A DNA stretch of 64,000 nucleotides from Isoptericola halotolerans (GTDB lineage: Bacteria; Actinomycetota; Actinomycetes; Actinomycetales; Cellulomonadaceae): assembly GCF_003003075.1 (NCBI RefSeq), contig NZ_PVTX01000001.1:372001-436000 (forward strand). Direction: 5' to 3'. Positions 47,165 to 55,285 of this stretch are shown here, in pieces (position 1 is the stretch's first letter; the number at the start of each line of letters is the position of its first letter). The translations under genes were made by a program, and so were the position numbers. The notes below the pieces were generated by a model, which saw only the letters and a program-made list of their open reading frames with translations, was not told the origin of the DNA and searched no databases.

Positions 47165-47307
47165 GCGTCCATGATCGCCGACCCGAGGGCCCGCACGCGT
47201 CCGCCGAGAGGACGATCCCGGCCGTGCCCGCCTACGACCAGGGTCATAGCCGGGTCGTGCCCTCGGGGGGATCTGGCGCGTCCGGGCGCTCCGTAGCGTC
47301 CGTCGAC

Positions 47308-47970
47308 ATGTTCTCTCGAAGCCTCCCGCCCACCTCGGGCGACCGTGTCGCTCCAGCCGTGGTGGCCCTGCGTCCGGTCGGCCTGGTCGTCGGCATCCTC
47401 GTGCTCCTGTCGGCGACGACCTACACCGTGCGCGATCCCCTCTACCTCGCGCTGGCGGGCGCGGCCGGGTCGTCGTCCCTGTGGGGGCCCGTGGCCGGTC
47501 TGGTGGCAGGGAAGGGCCTGCTGGTCCTGGTCGCCGTGACCGCGTGGCTCGTCGTCCGGTCGTGGCGACGGGGGCGCCGCGTGTTCTGGACCCTGGCGGC
47601 TGCTGGTGCCGGCGTCGTCGGTGCCTATGTGACGAGCGAGGCCGTCAAGATGCTGGTCGCCGAGGAGCGGCCGTGCCGTGCCCTGGTGGTGCGGACCGTG
47701 CTCGCCTGCCCGCCTCCGGGTGACTGGTCGTGGCCCTCGAACCACGCGGTGATCGCTGCTGCGTTCGCGACGGCGTGCGTCGTCGCGGCACCCCGGACGG
47801 CCTGGTTCGTGGCGCCGGTGGCGGTCTCGATCGCCGCCGGCCGGGTCCTCGCCGGTGTCCACTACGTGCACGACGTGGCGGCCGGGCTCGCGCTGGGGGT
47901 GCTCGGGGTGGTGCTGGTAGTCCTGGTTGCCAGGCGGTGCACAACTCTTGTGCACAAGAGTCGTGCATGA
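47308..47970 (+). CDS. PAP2-family membrane phosphatase
   Basis: 220 residues, about six helices. The three PAP2 motifs are KMLVAEERPCR, WPSNHAV and RVLAGVHYVHDVAAG, on the outside face. Candidate substrates are undecaprenyl-pyrophosphate or phosphatidate-type lipids. ATG 47308 is chosen with TAGCGT (47294-47299) upstream. Divergent from the two-component genes. The last ~34 bp of the gene contain operator repeats for the next gene. Confidence 0.93.
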   Translation: MFSRSLPPTSGDRVAPAVVALRPVGLVVGILVLLSATTYTVRDPLYLALAGAAGSSSLWGPVAGLVAGKGLLVLVAVTAWLVVRSWRRGRRVFWTLAAAGAGVVGAYVTSEAVKMLVAEERPCRALVVRTVLACPPPGDWSWPSNHAVIAAAFATACVVAAPRTAWFVAPVAVSIAAGRVLAGVHYVHDVAAGLALGVLGVVLVVLVARRCTTLVHKSRA

Positions 47971-47988
47971 TTATTGTGCACGCATGGA
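47937..47988 (+). promoter_or_regulatory. arsR promoter with four 13-bp-phased GTGCAY repeats
   Basis: GTGCAC, GTGCAC, GTGCAT and GTGCAC begin at 47937, 47950, 47963 and 47976, exactly 13 bp apart. Repeats 1-2 are part of the perfect 18-bp palindrome ACTCTTGTGCACAAGAGT (47944-47961). TATTGT (47972-47977) is the predicted -10 of the leaderless arsR gene, so the array overlies its promoter. It also overlaps the end of the PAP2 coding sequence. Confidence 0.7.
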
Positions 47989-48610
47989 CACGAACCCGGA
48001 GCAGCCCTGGACCCGCCTCGACCTCACCGCCGAGTCGGTCAAGGTCCTGGCCCACCCGCTGCGCTCACGCCTGCTGAGCGCCCTGCGGCGCGGTGGCCCG
48101 GCGTCGGCCACGGCGCTCGCCGCCGAGCTCTCCACCAACACGGGCGCCACCAGCTACCACCTGCGCAAGCTGGAGTCGGTCGGGCTGGTGGAGGACACCG
48201 GCGGCGGCCGCGGCAAGGAGCGCATCTGGCAGGCGGCGACCGAGAGCCACGCCTGGTCCCACGCCGACCTCGCCGACGACGAGGACGCCCGCACGGCGCT
48301 CGGCTGGCTCGTGCGTGACTACCACCGGCAGTTCGACGTCGCGTACTCCCGCTGGCTCGACGTCGCCGAGTCCTGGCCGATGCCCTGGCAGGAGGTCTCC
48401 GGCATGGGCGACGCCTGGGTCGAGGTGACTCCGGAGCAGGCGCGCCAGATGCAGGCGGAGCTGGACGCCGTCGTCGCGCGGTACGCCCACGCGGGTGCCG
48501 AGGACCCCCGCGCGCGGCGCCTGCACCTGTACATGACGTCGTTCCCGCTCGAGCCGGACGACGTGCCGGCCACCGGAGGCGCCGACGGCACCGAGGACGC
48601 CGGCTCGTGA
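47984..48610 (+). CDS. ArsR-family winged-helix regulator
   Basis: 208 residues. LTAESVKVLAHPLRSRLLSALRRGGPASATALAAELSTNTGATSYHLRKLESVGLVEDT is a typical ArsR/HTH_5 domain; the C-terminal half is a longer helical region (YHRQFDVAYSRWLDVAESWPM) without metal-binding cysteines, so it probably senses something other than arsenic. ATG 47984 is leaderless (TATTGT, 6 nt). Coupled to the MFS gene by GTGA (48607-48610), hence an autoregulated exporter operon. Confidence 0.93.
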   Translation: MDTNPEQPWTRLDLTAESVKVLAHPLRSRLLSALRRGGPASATALAAELSTNTGATSYHLRKLESVGLVEDTGGGRGKERIWQAATESHAWSHADLADDEDARTALGWLVRDYHRQFDVAYSRWLDVAESWPMPWQEVSGMGDAWVEVTPEQARQMQAELDAVVARYAHAGAEDPRARRLHLYMTSFPLEPDDVPATGGADGTEDAGS

Positions 48611-49899
48611 CCGGGCTCACGCCGGCCGCCGCGCGCCGGGTCTTCCTGCTGCTGAGCGCCACCCGCTGGTTCCCCGTGGGCCTGGTCGTCGCCGTGACGA
48701 CCCTCCTCCCGGTGGAGCGCGGGCTCACCGTGACGCAGACCCTGACGCTCGCGTCGGTGACCGGGATCGTCGTGTTCGCGCTCGAGCTGCCGACCGGCGG
48801 CACCGCGGACGCGTTCGGCCGCAAGCCCGTGCTCGTCGCCGCCGCGGCGACCCAGGTGGTCGCGGCGACCGTGTTCGCCGTGGCGGGCAGCTTCTGGCAG
48901 TTCGCCGTCGCGGCCGCCGCCACGGGGGCTTTCCGGGCGCTGGACTCCGGCCCGCTCGAGGCTTGGTTCGTCGACACCGTCCACGCGACCAGCCCGGGCG
49001 CCGACGTCGACCGCACCCTGGCACGGCACGGCGGCGTCGTGGGCCTGTCCGTCGCGTCCGGCGCGCTCGTCTCGGGGGGCCTCGTGTGGTGGCATCCCGT
49101 GACGGCCTGGTCCGCGCTCACCCTGCCGTACGTCGTCTACGCCGGGCTCGCCGTCGTGCACCTCGTCGCGGTGTGCCTCCTGCTCCGGGAGGTCCGTCCG
49201 GTGCCCGACGGCGGTGCCCGCTGCGGGGGAGCGGCCCGGCGTGCGCTCGCCTCGGCCCGCCAGACGCCCGCCGTCGTCGCCGACGGGCTGCGCCTGGCCG
49301 CCACCAACCGGGTGCTGCTCGGGCTGCTGCTCGTCGAGGTGTTCTGGTCGACAGCGATGGTCGTGTTCGAGTCGTTGCAGCCGATCCGGCTGGGCGAGCT
49401 CGTCGGCAGCGAGGCGCGCGCCGGCGCGATCATGGGACCGGTGGCATCCGTGGGGTGGGGCGTCTTCGCGCTCGGCTCGGCGCTCGCAGGCATGGCCTCC
49501 CGGCGCGTCGGGGTGGTGCGTGCGGCGATGGCGGCGCGCGTCCTCAACGGGCTCGGCGCGGTGTGGATGGGTCTGGTGGCCGGCCCGGCGGCCCTCGTGG
49601 TGGCCTACCTCGTCACCTACGCGCTGCACGGCGCGGCGGGCCCCCTGTACAACGCGCTGCTGCACCGCGAGGCCGCGTCGCGCAACCGCTCGACCGTGCT
49701 CTCTCTGGCGTCGATGACGGCCTTCGCCACCTATGCGATCGCCTCGCCCGCCCTCGGCTGGACCGCCGACCTGCTGTCCACCCCGACGGCGATGGTGCTC
49801 GGCGGCGCGGCGAGCGTGCTCGGCGTCTTCTGCTTCCTGCCCGCCCTGCGTCGCGAGCGCGAACTGCATCGTGCAGGCCAGGTCGCCCTGAGCGTGTAG
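48607..49899 (+). CDS. MFS transporter controlled by ArsR-type regulator
   Basis: 430 residues, 12 helices. Motif-A-like GGTADAFGRKPVLVAAA lies in the loop between helices 2 and 3. Overall it resembles the small-drug or macrolide-type exporters of actinobacteria (DHA1/DHA3-like). The N-terminus is short (MTGLTPAAARRVFLLLSATRWFPVG). Its coupling to arsR suggests drug or metabolite export; the substrate is unknown. No clear terminator follows. Confidence 0.92.
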   Translation: MTGLTPAAARRVFLLLSATRWFPVGLVVAVTTLLPVERGLTVTQTLTLASVTGIVVFALELPTGGTADAFGRKPVLVAAAATQVVAATVFAVAGSFWQFAVAAAATGAFRALDSGPLEAWFVDTVHATSPGADVDRTLARHGGVVGLSVASGALVSGGLVWWHPVTAWSALTLPYVVYAGLAVVHLVAVCLLLREVRPVPDGGARCGGAARRALASARQTPAVVADGLRLAATNRVLLGLLLVEVFWSTAMVVFESLQPIRLGELVGSEARAGAIMGPVASVGWGVFALGSALAGMASRRVGVVRAAMAARVLNGLGAVWMGLVAGPAALVVAYLVTYALHGAAGPLYNALLHREAASRNRSTVLSLASMTAFATYAIASPALGWTADLLSTPTAMVLGGAASVLGVFCFLPALRRERELHRAGQVALSV

Positions 49900-49988
49900 C
49901 CCGCGGCGAGTCCGTCCCCAGGCGGGTCGTTCCACCGCCGGGCACACCCACCCGACGGCGGAGCCTCCGATCGCTCCAGGGTGGCGGC

Positions 49989-50804
49989 ATGGACCACGCC
50001 ACCGAACCACCCACCACCCCGCGGCCGGTGCCGGCCCGCCTCACCGCCGTCGTCGGCGCGTGCGGTGGTGCCGGCGCCAGCGTGCTCGCCGCAGCGCTCG
50101 CACGTGGCCTGCGGCGGCGGGTGGGCGCGGCCGCACTCGTGGACCTCGACGTGCCCGGCGCAGGGCTCGACGTGCTGCTCGGGGTCGAGGCCGACCCCGG
50201 TGCGCGCTGGCCAGACCTGGCCGACGCCCGGGGGAGCGTCGACGCGGAGGGTCTCGTGGCCGCACTGCCGCGCTGGCGCGCCGTGCCGCTGCTGTCGGGC
50301 ACACGAGAGCGGGCGCCCCACGGCGGCCCCGACGACGCGGTGGTGCTGGACGTGGCGACGGCGCTGCTGCGGTCCGGCCATCGGGTGGTGCTCGACCTGC
50401 CACGGCCGTCCGGCTGGGGCGAGGCGACCCGCTCCCTCGTGACCGCCGCCGACGCGGTGGTCCTCGTCGTCCCGCTCACCGCGCCGGCGGTGGCCGGTGC
50501 GATGGCCACCCTGGCGGCACTCGACGCGCTCGGTACCGCCCCCGTGCACGTGGTGCCCCGCCGACCGGCCCCTGGCCGGGTCGACACGGCCGGGGTCGAG
50601 CGGGCGCTCGGCCGCCGGGCGGTCGCCACCGTGAGCTGGGACGGCCGCCTGGCCGCGGCGATCGAGCGCGGCGACGGTCCCCGCACCGGACGCCGCACCC
50701 CGCTGGGTGCGGCCGCCGAGCAGCTCGTGGACGCGCTCGCCCGCCCGGCCCGCACGTCCGGGGCGACGGTCGCGGCGGCCACGACCACCGGGGCGGTCGC
50801 GTGA
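49989..50804 (+). CDS. Ssd/CpaE-like (TadZ) P-loop ATPase of the pilus operon
   Basis: 271 residues. A MinD/ParA-type fold with deviant Walker A VVGACGGAGASVLAAALARGL near residue 21, VDLDVPGAGLDVLLG and ADAVVLVVPLTAPAV. Such proteins head Tad pilus loci in actinobacteria ('septum site-determining protein Ssd') and probably place the secretion machine. ATG 49989 lies 6 nt after CAGGGT, a weak leaderless pattern. Overlaps tadA by GTGA (50801-50804). Confidence 0.87.
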   Translation: MDHATEPPTTPRPVPARLTAVVGACGGAGASVLAAALARGLRRRVGAAALVDLDVPGAGLDVLLGVEADPGARWPDLADARGSVDAEGLVAALPRWRAVPLLSGTRERAPHGGPDDAVVLDVATALLRSGHRVVLDLPRPSGWGEATRSLVTAADAVVLVVPLTAPAVAGAMATLAALDALGTAPVHVVPRRPAPGRVDTAGVERALGRRAVATVSWDGRLAAAIERGDGPRTGRRTPLGAAAEQLVDALARPARTSGATVAAATTTGAVA

Positions 50805-52021
50805 GGGCCGCCGGGCCGGGCCGCGCCGGCACCGGACCCGCACCGGGGGACGGCGGCCGGTCAGCCGTGCTCGACCCCCTGCTCCTGGACGGGTTGCGCA
50901 CCCGCCTCGGCGCCGCGGCCGGCACGCCCGACGACGCGGCGGTCGCCGACGCGCTGCGGGCCAGCGGTCGTGTCCTCGGCTCCGACGCGCTCGCCGAGCT
51001 CACCCGCGCCGCGCGGGCCGAGCTGTCCGGCGCCGGCCCGCTGCAGCCGCTCCTCGAGGAGCCGGGAGTCACCGACGTGCTCGTCAACGGTCCCGACGAG
51101 GTCTGGGTCGATCGGGGGGACGGGCTGCGCCGCAGCGACGTGCGGCTGGCGGGCGCCGCGGAGGTCCGGGCGCTCGCGGTCCGCATGGCCGCCGTCGCCG
51201 GGGCCCGACTCGACGACGCCAGCCCCGTGGTCGACGCGCGCCTCCCGGACGGGACCCGTCTCCATGCCGCGGTCGAGCCGATCGCACCCGCGGGTGCGGT
51301 GATCGCCCTGCGCGTGCTGCGCCAGGCCGTGCTCGACCTGCCGGCCCTCACCGCCCGCGGTGCCGTGCCCGCCGCGTGGGGGCCGCTCCTGGCCGGGCTC
51401 GTGGCCGGGCGGGCCAACCTGCTGGTCACCGGTGGGACGGGGACGGGCAAGACGACATTGCTCGCCGCGCTCCTCGGCCTGGTGCCGCCCGGCGAGCGCC
51501 TGCTCACGGTGGAGGAGGCCCGCGAGCTCGCGCCCGTCCACCCGCACGTGGTGGCGCTCGCGGCCCGGCGGGCCAACGTGGAGGGCACGGGCGAGGTCAC
51601 CCTGACCGATCTGGTCCACGGGGCGCTCCGGATGCGGCCCGACCGGATCGTCCTCGGCGAGTGCCGCGGCGCCGAGGTGCGGGAGCTCTTGCTCGCCCTC
51701 AACACCGGGCACGACGGCGGGATGGCCACGGTGCACGCGAACGCCGCCGAGCACGTCCCGGCCCGCCTGGAAGCGCTGGCCGCGCTGGCCGGGATGCCAC
51801 GTGCCGCCGTCGCCGCGCAGGCGGCCGCGGCCCTCGACGTGGTGCTGCACCTGCGTCGTCGTCGAGGCGTGCGGCACCTGGCGCAGGTGGCCGTGGTGCG
51901 GCTCGCCGCTCCGGGCGAGCTCGAGGTCCGTCCGGTGGCGACCTGGGACGGCCCCGGGACCGGGGACCCGGCGCCGGGACCCGGCTGGGAGGACCTGCTG
52001 AGGCGGTGGGGCCGGTGCTGA
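50801..52021 (+). CDS. tadA: TadA-family secretion ATPase
   Basis: 406 residues. Powers pilus assembly. N-terminal domain VTDVLVNGPDEVWVDRGDGL, then Walker A NLLVTGGTGTGKTTLLAALL (~205), LTVEEARELAP (Asp box), Walker B RMRPDRIVLGECRGAEV and the His box NTGHDGGMATVHANAAE. The typical length of the short actinobacterial TadA. Coupled at both ends. Confidence 0.95.
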   Translation: MRAAGPGRAGTGPAPGDGGRSAVLDPLLLDGLRTRLGAAAGTPDDAAVADALRASGRVLGSDALAELTRAARAELSGAGPLQPLLEEPGVTDVLVNGPDEVWVDRGDGLRRSDVRLAGAAEVRALAVRMAAVAGARLDDASPVVDARLPDGTRLHAAVEPIAPAGAVIALRVLRQAVLDLPALTARGAVPAAWGPLLAGLVAGRANLLVTGGTGTGKTTLLAALLGLVPPGERLLTVEEARELAPVHPHVVALAARRANVEGTGEVTLTDLVHGALRMRPDRIVLGECRGAEVRELLLALNTGHDGGMATVHANAAEHVPARLEALAALAGMPRAAVAAQAAAALDVVLHLRRRRGVRHLAQVAVVRLAAPGELEVRPVATWDGPGTGDPAPGPGWEDLLRRWGRC

Positions 52022-52683
52022 GCACGGCGCTGGTGGGCCTCGGTGTGGCCTGCGCGGCCTGGTGCGTCACGGTGCCCGGCGGTCGCCGTGCGGCGTCGCT
52101 CGTCGTCCCGTCGACGGCGCGCACGGGTCGCCGGCCGGGCGCCGGCTGGTGGCGCCAACTGACGCGGCGGTCCGAGCCCGAGGCGGACCAGGTGCGGCTG
52201 GCCGTGGCCCAGGTGGGTGCACTGCTGCGTTCCGGCGCGTCGCCGGCGGCGGCCTGGTCGCGGGCGCTCGGAGTACCGGTCGATGCCGACGGCCTCCCCG
52301 ACCGTGAGGCGCTGGCCGCGACCGTCGGGGGTACCCGGCCCGCGCACGCCGTCGTCGCCGCGGCGCGGCTCGCCCGGGAGGTCGGTGCACCCCTGGGAGG
52401 CGTGCTGGAGGCCGTCGGCGCAGCTCTCGTCGCCCAGACCGAGGCCGACGCGGAACGCGAGGCGTCCCTCGCCGGACCGCAGGCCACGGCGCGTGTCCTG
52501 CTGTGGCTGCCGGCGCTCGGCGTGGTCCTCGGGACGGCGCTCGGCGCCGACCCCCTCGGTACCGCCACCGACGGCGGGATCGGCACCGCTGCGGTCCTGC
52601 TCGGCGTGCTCGCGCTCCTCGCCGGCCGGACCTGGACCCAGCGGCTCGTCGCCACTGCCCGGACGGCGGGAGCAGGTCCGTGA
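52015..52683 (+). CDS. TadB-like type II secretion F-domain protein
   Basis: 222 residues. N-terminal and C-terminal membrane helices around a T2SF domain (VRLAVAQVGALLRSGASPAAAWSRALG; VVAAARLAREVGAPLGGVLEAV). An inner-membrane platform for the pilus. GTG 52015 overlaps the tadA stop by seven bases. It has two obvious C-terminal helices (LLWLPALGVVLGTALG and IGTAAVLLGVLALLAG). Confidence 0.88.
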   Translation: MLSTALVGLGVACAAWCVTVPGGRRAASLVVPSTARTGRRPGAGWWRQLTRRSEPEADQVRLAVAQVGALLRSGASPAAAWSRALGVPVDADGLPDREALAATVGGTRPAHAVVAAARLAREVGAPLGGVLEAVGAALVAQTEADAEREASLAGPQATARVLLWLPALGVVLGTALGADPLGTATDGGIGTAAVLLGVLALLAGRTWTQRLVATARTAGAGP

Positions 52684-53351
52684 GCGCCGCACTGACGAGC
52701 CCTACGCTGACGAGCCCTGCGGTGCTGAGCACCGCCATGAGCCCTGCCGTTCTCGGCGTGCTGGTGGCCCTGGCCGCCTACGCCGGTCTGTCGCCGTGGC
52801 GGTGGGCGGCACGTGCGTCGAGCCGTCGGGTGTCGACGCTCGCCGCCGACCCGTCCCCGCGCGACGACCCGGCCGGGCAGGGTCCGGTGGCGCCGTCGAT
52901 GGACGTGCCGTGCCTGCTCGAGCTGGTCGCGGCAGCGGTGCGGTCCGGCGCGGGCGTGCCGCGTGCGCTGGAGGCGGTGGCCGCGGCGGTCGACGGTCCG
53001 GACGGCCGCGCCCTCGCGCGGGTGGCCGCGGCGCTCCGGCTGGGCGCCGGGTGGGACGCGGCCTGGGCCGGCGCCTGTGGCGAGACCGGCCGTCCCGCGG
53101 CCCCGCACCGGCTCGACGTGCTGCGGCGTGCGCTGCGGGGTGCGTGGGTCGACGGCGCGGCACCCGGCGAGTCGCTGCGGGCCGCCGGGGCGGAGCACCG
53201 CCACGAGCGCCAGGCGGCCGCCCGGACGGCGGCCGCACGCCTGGCCGTCCGGCTCGTGCTGCCGCTCGGCCTCTGCTACCTGCCGGCCTTCGTGCTCGTC
53301 GGGCTCGTGCCCGTGCTGCTCGCGCTCGGCGTGGACCTGCTGTCCGGCTGA
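52680..53351 (+). CDS. TadC-like type II secretion F-domain protein
   Basis: 223 residues, second platform protein. An N-terminal helix (AVLGVLVALAAYAGLSPW), T2SF domain (DVPCLLELVAAAVRSGAGVPRALEAVAAAV) and a C-terminal hydrophobic pair (LVLPLGLCYLPAFVLVGLVPVLLALG). GTG 52680 overlaps the tadB stop as GTGA. Ninety-six bases separate it from the pilin gene. Confidence 0.88.
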   Translation: MSAALTSPTLTSPAVLSTAMSPAVLGVLVALAAYAGLSPWRWAARASSRRVSTLAADPSPRDDPAGQGPVAPSMDVPCLLELVAAAVRSGAGVPRALEAVAAAVDGPDGRALARVAAALRLGAGWDAAWAGACGETGRPAAPHRLDVLRRALRGAWVDGAAPGESLRAAGAEHRHERQAAARTAAARLAVRLVLPLGLCYLPAFVLVGLVPVLLALGVDLLSG

Positions 53352-53447
53352 GCGTGCCCACCCGGCCGATGGTCGGGCGGATCGCCTCCGGTCGACCGGC
53401 CGGAGGCGCGGAAGCCGGGTGCGAGCCCGGTGGAGAAAGGAGAACGC

Positions 53448-53681
53448 ATGACCGAGAAGACGCAGCGCGTCGACGACGACCTGGCCCCCGGGGTTCCGGC
53501 GGGAGCGCCCGGTACCGGCCGTTCCGACGCGCTCGACCCCGAGGCCGGCCTCGCCACCGCGGAGTATGCGATCGCGACGATCGCCGCCGTCGGGTTCGCG
53601 GGGCTGCTCATCCTGGTGCTCCAGAGCGACGCCGTGCGCGGCATGCTCGAGTCGATCATCAGCTCGGCGCTGTCGGTGTGA
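53448..53681 (+). CDS. DUF4244 Flp-like pilin
   Basis: 77 residues. A hydrophilic leader (~40 residues) ends in DPEAGLATAEYAIATIAAVGFAGLLILVLQS, the G-x(3)-E-Y prepilin form with a following hydrophobic helix. This is the DUF4244 family, the presumed major pilin of actinobacterial Tad loci. A strong GGAGAAAGGAG site precedes ATG 53448, suggesting higher translation than its neighbours, as expected for a structural subunit. No prepilin peptidase gene is seen nearby. Confidence 0.92.
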   Translation: MTEKTQRVDDDLAPGVPAGAPGTGRSDALDPEAGLATAEYAIATIAAVGFAGLLILVLQSDAVRGMLESIISSALSV

Positions 53682-54028
53682 GCGCGCGCGACCGGAGAGA
53701 ACGCGGCTCGGTGACGGCCGAGCTGGCCGTCGGCATGCCGGTGGTCGCCCTGCTCCTGGTCGCGGTGCTCACGCTCGCGGCCGCGTCCACCGCGCAGCTG
53801 CGCGCGGCGGACGCGGCCCGGGCGGGAGCCCGGCAGGCCGCCGTGAGCGGGGACCTCTCCGCCGCGCGCTCCGCCGTGGCACGGGTCGCCGGCGGCGACG
53901 CCGAGGCCACGGTGACCCAGGAGGGCGACTGGGTGCGGGTGGTCGTCACCCGGCCGGTCGTCGGCGGCTGGCTCGCCCACGGGCCGCTGCGGGCGACCGG
54001 CGAGGCCGTCGCCTGGGTAGAGCCATGA
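53678..54028 (+). CDS. TadE-family pseudopilin
   Basis: 116 residues. RGSVTAELAVGMPVVALLLVAVLTLAAASTAQLRAADAARAGARQAAVSGD is the TadE signature: a GxxxxE prepilin-like site, a membrane helix and the conserved Ala-Arg run. Minor pilin or assembly factor. GTG overlaps the pilin stop (GTGA, 53678-53681) and its own stop overlaps the next ATG (ATGA, 54025-54028). Confidence 0.92.
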   Translation: MSARDRRERGSVTAELAVGMPVVALLLVAVLTLAAASTAQLRAADAARAGARQAAVSGDLSAARSAVARVAGGDAEATVTQEGDWVRVVVTRPVVGGWLAHGPLRATGEAVAWVEP

Positions 54029-54402
54029 CGGGTCCGCCTCGTGCCAGGAGCAGTGACCGCGAGCGCGGCGCCGGCACGGTGCTCGTCCTCGGGCTGGCGG
54101 CGGTGGTCCTTCTGCTCTGCACGGCGGTCGCGGCGCTGGGCGCGGCCCAGCAGGCGCGGTCCGCGGCTCGTTCGGCCGCGGATCTCGGTGCGCTGGCCGG
54201 AGCGACGGCGCTGCGCTGGGGACACGACGCCTGCACGACGGCGGAGCGCGCCGTCCGGCAGAACCACGCGCAGGTGGTGGCCTGCGACGTCGGGCACGGT
54301 GGCGTCGTGACGGTCACCGCCGCGCGGTCCGTGGCGGGCACCGCCGGGCCGTGGGACGCGGCCGGCCGCGCCGAGGCGACGGCGCGGGCCGGGCCCCGCC
54401 CG
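54025..54402 (+). CDS. TadE/G-like protein, recognisable part; no stop codon where expected
   Basis: The first ~125 residues match the actinobacterial 'Rv3660c/TadE-G-like' pilus proteins: RERGAGTVLVLGLAAVVLLLCTAVAALGAAQQARSAARSAADLGALAGATAL and CTTAERAVRQNHAQVVACDVG. The family normally ends about here, but this frame stays open to 55833, running antisense through the whole aldolase gene and into the helicase gene; it would encode 602 residues, the rest looking like shadow sequence. A +2-type shift near 54400 would reach a TGA at about 54441-54443. The end given marks the recognisable part only. Confidence 0.65.
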
Positions 54403-55269
54403 TCAGCTCGGGTCGATGCGGAACAGCTGGGCGCGCTCGGTGATGAGACGCGCGCGGGCGAGCCGCGGCTTGTCGGACCCGTCGCGGATGACCGACCCGG
54501 ACGCCTCGAACTCCGCGAGGAAGTCGAACGCCCAGGCGACGTCGGCGGGCGCGGGGGACAGGACCTCGTTGACCACGGCGGGCTGCTCGAGGTCCAGGCA
54601 GAGGCGCCCCGTCATGCCCATCGCGACGGCGTCGCCCGACTGCTCGCGCAGCAGGGGGTGGCTGGAACCCACGGTGGGACCGTCGACGGGACCGGGCAGG
54701 CCGCCGATCCGGCTGGCGGTCACGAGCCGCGAGCGCGGGTAGGCCATCGCCAGCGGCTCGTTGGCCGCGCCGGTGTCGCGCCGGTAGTCGCCCGAGCCGA
54801 ACGCGAGCCGGAAGGAACCGGGGGCGCGGGCGATGCTCACCGCGTCCTCGATCCCCAGCGCCGACTCGACGAGGGGCACCACGGGAAGGTGCCCGCCGAG
54901 CCGCTGCACGGTGTCGACCACCTGGTCGGGGCTCTCGGTCTTGGCGAGCATCACCCCGCAGAGGCCCTCGGCGTCGCGGAAGGCACGGACGTCGTCGGCC
55001 CAGGCGTCGGAGCCGCGTTCGTTGATGCGCACCCAGGCGCGGCCGCCGGAGGCGAACCAGTCCAGGACACCGCGACGGGCCTCGTCCTTGCGGGACTCGT
55101 CGACCGCGTCCTCGCAGTCGAGCACCAGCTGGTCGGCGCGCGAGAGCTGCGCGGCGTCGAAGTCGTCGTGGCGCAGCGCGTTGAGCAGCAGCCAGGAGCG
55201 GGCGTTGGCGGGATCCACACGCCGCGCCTCGCGGGTGCGGCGGAGCGCGGTCAGGTCGTCGGTGGTCAC
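54403..55269 (-). CDS. HpcH/HpaI aldolase / CitE-like lyase
   Basis: 288 residues, CitE-type TIM barrel. LVLDCEDAVDESRKDEAR (substrate/CoA-related and metal Asp), VRINERGSDAW with the Arg, GVMLAKTESPDQV, PLVESALGIEDAV (metal Glu) and LAFGSGDYRRDTG. Such enzymes cleave citramalyl- or malyl-CoA-type substrates; the exact one is unclear. GTG 55269 is leaderless: TACGAT (complement of 55276-55281) lies 6 nt upstream. Follows the helicase gene by 16 nt. Confidence 0.92.
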   Translation of the reverse strand: MTTDDLTALRRTREARRVDPANARSWLLLNALRHDDFDAAQLSRADQLVLDCEDAVDESRKDEARRGVLDWFASGGRAWVRINERGSDAWADDVRAFRDAEGLCGVMLAKTESPDQVVDTVQRLGGHLPVVPLVESALGIEDAVSIARAPGSFRLAFGSGDYRRDTGAANEPLAMAYPRSRLVTASRIGGLPGPVDGPTVGSSHPLLREQSGDAVAMGMTGRLCLDLEQPAVVNEVLSPAPADVAWAFDFLAEFEASGSVIRDGSDKPRLARARLITERAQLFRIDPS

Positions 55270-55285
55270 GCGACGATCGTAGGCG

